From the NCBI GenBank assembly GCA_913776795.1, contig CAJYRH010000602.1, positions 1-5,417 of the forward strand: 5,417 nt of DNA. The letters are read 5' to 3'. Within the stretch, counting starts at the first letter, position 1, and the number at the start of each line of letters is the position of its first letter. The DNA comes from an uncultured Pseudorhodoferax sp. (GTDB lineage: Bacteria; Pseudomonadota; Gammaproteobacteria; Burkholderiales; Burkholderiaceae). The position numbers were made by a program, and so were the translations under genes. The notes under the pieces were generated by a model that was given only the letters and a program-made list of their open reading frames with translations, was not told where the DNA came from and ran no database searches. This document shows positions 1 through 5,417 of this stretch, one piece after another.

Positions 1-99
1 GCCGGTGAAGATCTTCTCGCCGCGCGACATGAAGTCGTTGAGCAGCATCTCGCGCTCGGCGTCGCGGATCTTCTGCAGGATGACCTGCTTGGCGGCCAT
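1..99 (-). other. nusA: Inverted (antisense) fragment of nusA, probable chimeric join
   Basis: Read on the minus strand from base 99 down to base 1, this stretch gives 33 uninterrupted codons starting [13 protein letters not shown] and continuing [20 protein letters not shown]. This matches the end of the NusA N-terminal domain running into the S1 domain. The last 20 of these codons are repeated in sense at 103-162. The first 13 codons (minus strand, about 99-61) are exactly the residues expected immediately before the sense copy, so they recover a little of the missing 5' part of nusA. It is not an independent gene: it has no start context and no stop. The switch back to sense lies at about bases 100-102, where the sequence fits neither copy cleanly. 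Confidence 0.85.
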
Positions 100-162
100 G
101 GCGCCGAGCGAGAGATGCTGCTCAACGACTTCATGTCGCGCGGCGAGAAGATCTTCACCGGC
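1..162. repeat. 61-bp inverted repeat (fold-back) at the window's left edge
   Basis: Bases 1-61 are the reverse complement of 102-162 with a single mismatch (position 52 against 111), separated by a 40-base spacer (62-101). Both arms encode the same NusA residues: the right arm in sense, the left arm in antisense. The spacer is also antisense nusA up to about base 99. A natural hairpin made of the same coding segment in both orientations is improbable inside an essential gene, so a template-switch or assembly chimera at a contig end is the simplest explanation. A true genomic inverted duplication cannot be excluded from the sequence alone. Confidence 0.93.
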
Positions 163-1221
163 ACCGTCAAGCGCATGGACAAGGGCGACATCATCGTCGA
201 GTCCGGCCGCGTGGAAGGCCGCCTGCGCCGCTCCGAAATGATCCCGAAGGAAAACCTGCGCAGCGGCGACCGCGTGCGGGCCATGATCATGGAAGTGGAT
301 CTGACGCTGCGCGGCGCTCCGATCATCCTGTCGCGCTCCGCGCCGGAGTTCATGATCGAGCTCTTCCGCAACGAAGTGCCCGAGATCGAGCAGGGCCTGC
401 TCGAGATCAAGAGCTGCGCGCGTGACGCCGGCAGCCGCGCCAAGATCGCCGTGCTCTCGCACGACAAGCGCGTGGACCCGATCGGCACTTGCGTCGGCGT
501 GCGCGGCACCCGCGTGAACGCCGTGACCAACGAGCTCGCCGGCGAGCGCGTGGACATCGTGCTGTGGTCCGAAGACCCGGCGCAGTTCGTCATCGGCGCG
601 CTGGCTCCGGCCAACGTCTCGTCCATCGTGGTGGACGAGGAAAAGCACGCCATGGACGTGGTGGTGGATGAGGAAAACCTCGCCATCGCCATCGGCCGCG
701 GCGGCCAGAACGTGCGCCTCGCTTCCGACCTCACGGGCTGGAAGATCAACATCATGGACGCGGCCGAGTCTGCCCAGAAGCAGGCCAACGAAACCGACAC
801 GGCCCGCCGCCTGTTCATGGAAAAGCTGGATGTGGACGAGGAAATCGCCGACATCCTGATCGCCGAAGGTTTTGCCAGCCTGGAAGAGGTGGCCTATGTG
901 CCGCTGCAGGAAATGCTGGAAATCGAGAGCTTCGACGAAGACACGGTCACCGAACTGCGTTCGCGTGCCAAGGACGCCCTGCTGACGATGGAAATCGCCC
1001 GCGAGGAAAGCGTGGAAGGCGTCTCGCAGAACCTGCGCGACCTGGAAGGCCTCACGCCCGAACTCATCGCCAAGCTGGCGGAGGGTGGCGTCAACAGCCG
1101 CGACGACCTGGCCGATCTGGCCATCGATGAATTGACCGAACTGACCGGACAGTCGCCGGAAGATGCCAAGGCCTTGATCATGAAGGCGCGCGAACACTGG
1201 TTCGCAGGGCAGCAAGAGTAA
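103..1221 (+). CDS. nusA: Transcription termination/antitermination factor NusA, 5'-truncated
   Basis: NusA binds RNA polymerase and nascent RNA in the cytoplasm, promoting pausing and intrinsic termination and taking part in antitermination complexes. Sense homology begins at codon 103-105 ([10 protein letters not shown]). The ATG at 115 is an internal Met, not the real start, because the family is about 490-500 residues and only about 372 are here. Counting from Met 115 as residue 1, the S1 domain spans about 8-75. KH1 has its GxxG loop (GVRG) at 128-131, and KH2 has GRGG at 194-197. Two acidic helix-hairpin-helix repeats follow at about 232-290 and 305-365, as in gamma- and betaproteobacterial NusA. 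The N-terminal polymerase-binding domain (about 120 residues) is absent because the sequence folds back at about base 101. The frame happens to stay open back to base 1, but that part is antisense nusA and should not be translated. It ends in TAA, 23 bp before infB. Identity is very secure. Confidence 0.97.
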   Translation, partial: AEREMLLNDFMSRGEKIFTGTVKRMDKGDIIVESGRVEGRLRRSEMIPKENLRSGDRVRAMIMEVDLTLRGAPIILSRSAPEFMIELFRNEVPEIEQGLLEIKSCARDAGSRAKIAVLSHDKRVDPIGTCVGVRGTRVNAVTNELAGERVDIVLWSEDPAQFVIGALAPANVSSIVVDEEKHAMDVVVDEENLAIAIGRGGQNVRLASDLTGWKINIMDAAESAQKQANETDTARRLFMEKLDVDEEIADILIAEGFASLEEVAYVPLQEMLEIESFDEDTVTELRSRAKDALLTMEIAREESVEGVSQNLRDLEGLTPELIAKLAEGGVNSRDDLADLAIDELTELTGQSPEDAKALIMKAREHWFAGQQE

Positions 1222-1226
1222 GGGTA

Positions 1227-1233
1227 GGGAGGT
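1227..1233 (+). promoter_or_regulatory. Ribosome binding site of infB
   Basis: GGGAGGT lies in the short nusA-infB gap, 11 bases before the ATG at 1245. It is a near-full match to the anti-Shine-Dalgarno sequence, and it supports 1245 as the start of infB. It is the only strong Shine-Dalgarno sequence at a gene junction in the window. Confidence 0.75.
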
Positions 1234-1244
1234 ACCAATCCAAT

Positions 1245-4085
1245 ATGTCCAGTAATACCGTTGCCGAGTTCGCTACCGAACTCAAGAAGTCTCCCGAGAC
1301 CCTGCTCGATCAACTCAAGTCCGCAGGCGTGACCAAGTCCAGCCCTGGCGATGTCCTGTCCGAAGCCGACAAGCAGAAACTGCTGTCCTTCCTGCAGGCC
1401 AGCCACGGCACCGTGGCCACCGATCGCCGGAAGATCACGCTGACCAAGAAGTCCACCAGCGAAATCAAGCAGGCGGACGCCACGGGCAAGGCGCGCACCA
1501 TCCAGGTCGAAGTGCGCAAGAAGCGCACCTTCATCAAGCGTGAAGACGAAGCCGACAACGCGCCTGACACCGAAGACGTCCACGAAGCGCCCAGCGCCGA
1601 GGACCAGGATCTGGTGCGCCGCGAGGAAGAAGCCCGCGGCCAGGCCGAGCTGATCCGCCGCCAGGAGGAAGAGCTCAGCGCCAAGCGCCTGGAGCGCGAA
1701 GCCCGCGAGCAGCGCGAACGCGAAGCCGAAGAGCGTGCTGCCGCCTATGCCGCCCAGGAAGCCGAGAAGGCTGCCCAGGTGTCGGCACAGCGCCAGGAAG
1801 TGGTGCGCGGCCAGGCCGCCGAAGCCGCAGCCCGCGCTGCTGCCCAGGCCGAGGCACGTGCCAAGGCCGAGGCCGAGTCCGCTGCCCGCGCCGCCGAGGA
1901 AGCCGCCCGCGCTGCCGACCTCGACGAGCGCCGCCGCAAGGCGCTGGCAGAGGCCGAAGCCATTCGCGCCATGATGGCCGCACCCAAGAAGGTGCTGGTC
2001 GCCAAGAAGCCCGAAGAGCCCAAGCCGACTCCCAAGCCCGCTGGCGCGGCCGATGCCAAGAAGGGCACGCTGCACAAGCCCGCCGCCACGCCTGGCGGTG
2101 CGCGCACCGCTGCGCCTGCCGCTCCGGGCGGCGCTGGCAAGGAAGTCAAGTCCGCCAAGCTCTCTTCGAGCTGGGCCGGCGATCCTGCCAAGAAGAAGGA
2201 AATCAAGACCCGCGGCGACAGCAGCGGTGGCGTGGGGCGCAACAACTGGCGCGCCGGCCCGCGTGGCCGCCGTGGCAACGACCGTGGCGACGACCATCAC
2301 CACCAGCAGCAGGCGCCCGTGGAGGCTCGCATCATCGAAGTGCACGTGCCCGAAACCATCACGGTGGCCGAGCTCGCGCACAAGATGTCGATCAAGGCGT
2401 CCGAAGTCATCAAGGCGCTGATGAAGATGGGCCAGATGGTCACCATCAACCAGCCGCTGGACCAGGACACGGCCATGATCGTGGTCGAGGAAATGGGCCA
2501 CAAGGCCGTCGTGGCGGCGCTGGACGATCCGGAAGCCTTCACCGACGAGGACGTGTCCGGCCAACAGGCCGAGCAGCTGCCCCGCGCTCCTGTGGTCACC
2601 GTCATGGGCCACGTGGACCACGGCAAGACCTCGCTGCTGGACTACATCCGCCGCACCAAGGTGGCTGCGGGCGAAGCCGGCGGCATCACGCAGCACATCG
2701 GCGCCTACCACGTCGAAACGCCGCGCGGCATGGTGTCGTTCCTCGACACCCCCGGCCACGAGGCCTTCACGGCCATGCGTGCCCGCGGTGCCCAGGCGAC
2801 CGACATCGTCATCCTGGTGGTGGCGGCTGACGACGGCGTCATGCCGCAGACCAAGGAAGCCATCAAGCACGCCAAGGCTGCGAAGGTGCCGATCGTGGTG
2901 GCCATCACCAAGTCCGACAAGCCCGATGCGAACTTCGATCGCGTCAAGCAGGAACTGGTGGTCGAAGAGGTCGTGCCCGAGGAGTACGGCGGCGATTCGC
3001 CGTTCGTGCCCGTGTCTTCCAAGACCGGCTCCGGCATCGACGAGCTGCTCGAGCAGGTGCTGCTGCAGGCCGAAGTGCTGGAACTCAAGGCATCGGTCGA
3101 TTCCCTGGCCAAGGGCCTGGTGATCGAAGCCCAGCTGGACAAGGGCCGCGGCCCCGTGGCCACGGTGCTGGTGCAGTCCGGCACGCTGAAGGTGGGCGAC
3201 GTGGTGCTGGCCGGCCAGACCTATGGCCGCGTGCGCGCCATGCTGGACGAGAACGGCAAGACGGCCAAGACGGCCGGCCCGTCGATCCCGGTGGAAATCC
3301 AGGGTCTGACCGAAGTGCCGCAGGCTGGCGACGAGTTCATGGTGCTCTCCGACGAGCGCCGTGCCCGCGAAATCGCGACCTACCGCGCCGGCAAGTTCCG
3401 CAACACCAAGCTGGCCAAGCAGCAGGCTGCGAAGCTGGAGAACATGTTCGCCGACATGACGGCGGGCGAGGTCAAGACCCTGCCCATCATCATCAAGGCC
3501 GACGTGCAGGGTTCGCAGGAAGCGCTGGCCCAGTCGCTGCTCAAGCTCTCGACCGACGAGGTCAAGGTGCAGCTGGTGTACGCCGCGGTCGGTGCGATCA
3601 GCGAGTCCGACATCAACCTGGCGATCGCCTCCAAGGCCATCGTGATCGGCTTCAACGTGCGTGCCGATGCCGGCGCGCGCAAGACGGCCGAAAGCAACGG
3701 CGTGGACCTGCACTACTACAGCATCATCTACGACGCCGTCGATGAGCTGAAGGTGGCCATGTCTGGCATGCTGGCTCCCGAGCAGCGCGAGGAAATCATC
3801 GGCACGGCCGAGATCCGCACGGTGTTCGTGGCCTCCAAGATCGGTACGGTCGCGGGTTCCTACATCACCTCCGGCATGGTCCATCGCAACGCACGCTTCC
3901 GCCTGCTGCGCGACAACGTGGTGGTGTACACGGGCGAAGTCGAATCGCTGCGCCGCCTCAAGGACGACGTCAAGGAAGTCAAGGAAGGCTTCGAGTGCGG
4001 CGTGAAGTTGAAGAACTACAACGACATCAAGGAAGGTGATCAGCTGGAGTTCTTCGACATCAAGGAAATCGCACGGACGCTGTAA
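1245..4085 (+). CDS. infB: Translation initiation factor IF-2
   Basis: IF2 is the ribosome-dependent GTPase that delivers fMet-tRNA to the 30S subunit and promotes 50S joining. At 946 residues it is a little longer than E. coli IF2 (890). Order of domains: a first IF2 N-terminal module (about 1-52); a charged Ala/Glu/Arg-rich linker (about 125-247); a Lys/Pro/Ala- then Gly/Arg-rich disordered stretch with a short His/Gln patch (about 250-360); and a second IF2 N-terminal module (about 366-420). The G domain follows with G1 GHVDHGKT (455-462), G2 GGITQHIG (479-486), G3 DTPGH (501-505), G4 TKSD (555-558, usually NKxD) and G5 SSK (591-593, usually SAK). Next come the beta-barrel domain II (about 620-710), domain III (about 736-845) and the C-terminal fMet-tRNA-binding domain (about 850-946) with GFECG at 915-919. 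The start is fixed by a strong Shine-Dalgarno sequence and by alignment of the first module. It ends 3 bp before rbfA. The frame is intact. Confidence 0.98.
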   Translation: MSSNTVAEFATELKKSPETLLDQLKSAGVTKSSPGDVLSEADKQKLLSFLQASHGTVATDRRKITLTKKSTSEIKQADATGKARTIQVEVRKKRTFIKREDEADNAPDTEDVHEAPSAEDQDLVRREEEARGQAELIRRQEEELSAKRLEREAREQREREAEERAAAYAAQEAEKAAQVSAQRQEVVRGQAAEAAARAAAQAEARAKAEAESAARAAEEAARAADLDERRRKALAEAEAIRAMMAAPKKVLVAKKPEEPKPTPKPAGAADAKKGTLHKPAATPGGARTAAPAAPGGAGKEVKSAKLSSSWAGDPAKKKEIKTRGDSSGGVGRNNWRAGPRGRRGNDRGDDHHHQQQAPVEARIIEVHVPETITVAELAHKMSIKASEVIKALMKMGQMVTINQPLDQDTAMIVVEEMGHKAVVAALDDPEAFTDEDVSGQQAEQLPRAPVVTVMGHVDHGKTSLLDYIRRTKVAAGEAGGITQHIGAYHVETPRGMVSFLDTPGHEAFTAMRARGAQATDIVILVVAADDGVMPQTKEAIKHAKAAKVPIVVAITKSDKPDANFDRVKQELVVEEVVPEEYGGDSPFVPVSSKTGSGIDELLEQVLLQAEVLELKASVDSLAKGLVIEAQLDKGRGPVATVLVQSGTLKVGDVVLAGQTYGRVRAMLDENGKTAKTAGPSIPVEIQGLTEVPQAGDEFMVLSDERRAREIATYRAGKFRNTKLAKQQAAKLENMFADMTAGEVKTLPIIIKADVQGSQEALAQSLLKLSTDEVKVQLVYAAVGAISESDINLAIASKAIVIGFNVRADAGARKTAESNGVDLHYYSIIYDAVDELKVAMSGMLAPEQREEIIGTAEIRTVFVASKIGTVAGSYITSGMVHRNARFRLLRDNVVVYTGEVESLRRLKDDVKEVKEGFECGVKLKNYNDIKEGDQLEFFDIKEIARTL
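1617..1986 (+). other. Low-complexity Ala/Glu/Arg-rich linker coding region within infB
   Basis: IF2 residues about 125-247 consist almost only of Ala, Glu, Arg, Gln and Lys, with degenerate repeats of GCC/GAG/GCC-type codons, densest at about 1800-1930. The composition predicts a long charged helix or coiled-coil-like spacer between the N-terminal module and the rest of IF2. This part of the protein varies widely in length and sequence between bacteria. The near-repeats make it prone to length change and to alignment error. Confidence 0.7.
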
Positions 4086-4088
4086 GCC

Positions 4089-4469
4089 ATGGCTGCCAAG
4101 AAATCCTCCACGCCCAACCGCGGCTTCAAGGTCGCGGATCAGATCCAGCGCGATCTGACCGAGCTCATCGCGCGCGAACTCAAGGACCCGCGCGTGGGCA
4201 TGGTCACGCTGCAGGGCGTGGAAGTGACGCCCGACTACGCCCACGCGAAGGTCTTCTTCAGCGTGCTGCTGGGCGATCCGCAGGCGACGCAGGAAGCGCT
4301 GAACCAGGCCGCAGGTTTCCTGCGCAACGGCCTGTTCAAGCGCCTGCACATCCACACCGTGCCGACGCTGCATTTCGTCTATGACCGCACGACCGAGCGC
4401 GCGTCCGACATGAATGCGCTGATCGCGCGCGCCGTGGCCTCCCGCTCCAAGGACGACGAAGCAGCATGA
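4089..4469 (+). CDS. rbfA: 30S ribosome-binding factor RbfA
   Basis: RbfA is a small KH-fold protein that binds the immature 30S subunit near the 5' end of 16S rRNA, helps its final maturation and is linked to cold adaptation. The 126-residue length is close to the usual size (E. coli 133). Family signatures are visible: the N-terminal helix [14 protein letters not shown] region at about 12-31 (here [20 protein letters not shown]), DPRVG at 33-37, the AxG kink of the type II KH fold as AAG at 74-76, and the PTLHFVYD strand at 92-99. The start ATG lies 3 bp after the infB stop, and I see no good Shine-Dalgarno sequence at normal spacing, so translation probably depends on ribosomes finishing infB. 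The stop overlaps the truB start. No damage is seen. Confidence 0.96.
   Translation: MAAKKSSTPNRGFKVADQIQRDLTELIARELKDPRVGMVTLQGVEVTPDYAHAKVFFSVLLGDPQATQEALNQAAGFLRNGLFKRLHIHTVPTLHFVYDRTTERASDMNALIARAVASRSKDDEAA
4466..4469 (+). promoter_or_regulatory. ATGA stop/start overlap between rbfA and truB
   Basis: The truB ATG (4466-4468) overlaps the rbfA TGA (4467-4469). Such a 4-base overlap is the classic arrangement for translational coupling by terminating and re-initiating ribosomes. The preceding bases are a weak purine-rich run (GGACGACGAAG) with no strong Shine-Dalgarno core, which fits coupling. Confidence 0.7.
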
Positions 4470-5417
4470 CGGCACGCGCTCCCCGCATCCGGGTGCAGCG
4501 GCGCCCGGTGCACGGAGTGCTGCTGCTCGACAAGCCGCTGGGCTTTTCCAGCAACGACGCCTTGCAGAAGGTGAAGTGGCTGCTGCGCGCCGAAAAGGCG
4601 GGCCATACCGGCACGCTCGATCCGCTGGCCAGCGGCGTCCTGACGCTGTGCTTCGGCGCGGCGACCAAGTTCAGCCAGCTGCAGCTCGAAGCCCCCAAGA
4701 CCTACGAGGCCGTGGCGCGCCTGGGCGTGACCACGTCCACCGGCGATGCCGAGGGCGACGTGCTGGCGCGCTGCGACGTCGATCCGGCCCAGCTCACTCC
4801 CGAGCGGCTGGCCGAGGTGCAGCGGCAGTTCTCCGGCCCGATCCGGCAGGTGCCGCCCATGCACAGCGCGCTCAAGAAGGACGGCAAGGCGCTCTACGAA
4901 TACGCCCGCGCGGGCATCGAGGTGGAACGCCCGGCCCGCGATGTGGTCATCCATGGCCTGCAACTGGCGCTGGCGCTTGAGGATCCTGCGCAGCCAGCTA
5001 TCAAAATGATAGTGACCTGCAGCAAGGGCACTTACATCCGCACCCTGGGCGAGGACATCGGCCAGGCGCTGGGTTGCGGCGCGCACCTCACGTTCCTGCG
5101 CCGCATCGACACGGGCGGCCTGGGCGTGGAGCGCTGCGTCACGCTGGCCGCGCTGGAGGGCATGACGGAAACCGAGCGGCTGGCCTGCGTGCAGCCGGTC
5201 GAGACGCTGCTGGCGGGGCACACGCGTGTCACGCTGGACAGCGACAATGCCGCCCGATTCCTGTCGGGCGTGCGGCGCCGTGGCTCCTGGCCCGACGCCG
5301 CCGCCGTGGCGGTCTTCGGCGACCGGCCGCATGCCCTGCTGGGCGTGGGCCACACCACCGCTGGCGAGCTGGTGCCCGAGCGGCTCCTGAGCCCGCTCGA
5401 AATTCAACAGATTCTGG
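4466..5417 (+). CDS. truB: tRNA pseudouridine(55) synthase TruB, 3' end beyond window
   Basis: TruB isomerises uridine 55 in the T-loop of tRNAs to pseudouridine. No stop is reached before 5417, giving 317 full codons plus one base. The family is about 300-320 residues, so only a few codons should be missing. Visible features: the N-terminal [17 protein letters not shown] segment at about 15-31; the catalytic motif [12 protein letters not shown] with nucleophile Asp52; KTYEA with Tyr80, which stacks on the target base; [22 protein letters not shown] at 186-194 with the conserved active-site Arg192; GCGAHL; and a C-terminal PUA-like domain from about residue 252. The start at 4466 puts Asp52 near its usual position (Asp48 in E. 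coli). Between YEYAR and CSKGT the protein is about 4 residues longer than E. coli TruB as I remember it, at the AT-rich palindrome 4998-5012. It is coupled to rbfA by the ATGA overlap. All active-site residues are present, so it should be functional. Confidence 0.96.
   Translation, partial: MTARAPRIRVQRRPVHGVLLLDKPLGFSSNDALQKVKWLLRAEKAGHTGTLDPLASGVLTLCFGAATKFSQLQLEAPKTYEAVARLGVTTSTGDAEGDVLARCDVDPAQLTPERLAEVQRQFSGPIRQVPPMHSALKKDGKALYEYARAGIEVERPARDVVIHGLQLALALEDPAQPAIKMIVTCSKGTYIRTLGEDIGQALGCGAHLTFLRRIDTGGLGVERCVTLAALEGMTETERLACVQPVETLLAGHTRVTLDSDNAARFLSGVRRRGSWPDAAAVAVFGDRPHALLGVGHTTAGELVPERLLSPLEIQQIL
4998..5012. repeat. AT-rich perfect palindrome inside truB, possible dispersed-repeat remnant
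   Basis: CTATCA-AAA-TGATAG is a perfect 6-bp inverted repeat around AAA, in an otherwise very GC-rich gene. It encodes part of AIKMIV (TruB residues 178-183) and includes the only in-frame ATA isoleucine codon I found in the window, beside an AAA lysine codon in genes that mostly use AAG. From memory it resembles the core of a short repeat (CTATCAAA...ATAGC type) that is abundant between genes in Comamonadaceae. Membership of that family needs a genome search. Confidence 0.55.

Noticed and set aside
115..117. ATG at 115 as the start of nusA
   Set aside because: Conserved NusA residues AERE continue in frame upstream of it, and the N-terminal domain would be missing. It is an internal methionine in a truncated gene.
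1..162. The large hairpin as a regulatory RNA structure or transcription terminator
   Set aside because: Both arms are the same coding segment of nusA in opposite orientations, there is no following U-tract, and the arms are far longer than a terminator needs.
5..241. A 78-codon plus-strand frame at the left edge
   Set aside because: It runs through the antisense nusA arm and then the wrong frame of sense nusA, so it is a product of the fold-back and not a gene.
1222..1244. A promoter or terminator in the nusA-infB gap
   Set aside because: The gap is only 23 bp, holds the infB ribosome binding site and shows no hairpin with a T-run or -10/-35 pair.
1971..1976. Tandem ATG codons in infB as an internal start for a short IF2 form, as known in E. 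coli
   Set aside because: No Shine-Dalgarno sequence at proper spacing is visible upstream, and short IF2 forms are not established for this group. It cannot be supported from sequence alone.
894..4475. A 1193-codon open frame on the minus strand covering infB and its neighbours
   Set aside because: It lies antisense to three well-identified genes, its predicted protein is a compositionally odd His/Leu/Gly/Arg-rich chain with no recognisable domain, and the strong G/C third-position bias of the real genes removes stops from this antisense frame. I see no ribosome binding site or operon context for it.
4379..5407. A 342-codon open frame on the minus strand opposite truB
   Set aside because: It is antisense to truB, whose catalytic motifs are intact. 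The composition is typical of GC-rich antisense shadow frames, and no domain is recognisable.

Overview
The window is GC-rich and carries, on the + strand, four closely packed genes of the conserved bacterial transcription/translation operon, in the order nusA (5' end missing), infB, rbfA, truB (3' end cut by the window edge). The gene order, the strong G/C preference at third codon positions and the protein sequences suggest a betaproteobacterium of the Burkholderiales, most likely the family Comamonadaceae. That placement comes from recalled protein resemblance, not from a search.

Layout. Bases 1-101 are not a natural upstream region. They read as the reverse complement of the nusA segment that should lie just before and across the first sense bases of nusA, so bases 1-61 and 102-162 form a near-perfect inverted repeat. 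This looks like a fold-back chimera at a contig end. Genuine sense nusA runs from about 103 to 1221 and lacks the N-terminal RNA-polymerase-binding domain. A 23-bp gap with a strong Shine-Dalgarno sequence precedes infB (1245-4085). rbfA (4089-4469) follows 3 bp later, and truB (from 4466) overlaps the rbfA stop in an ATGA junction and runs off the end at 5417 with about 317 codons visible. There is no gene-free stretch over 300 bases, no RNA gene, no mobile element gene, no CRISPR array and no convincing terminator or promoter inside the window.

How the genes work together. NusA controls pausing, termination and antitermination of RNA polymerase. IF2 (infB) brings initiator tRNA to the ribosome. 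RbfA matures the 30S subunit, and TruB makes pseudouridine 55 in tRNA. The tight spacing suggests one transcript with translational coupling, at least from infB to truB. I see no undescribed system here. The points worth a second look are the fold-back at the left edge, an AT-rich palindrome inside truB that resembles a repeat dispersed in Comamonadaceae genomes, and a Thr in place of the usual Asn in the IF2 G4 motif.
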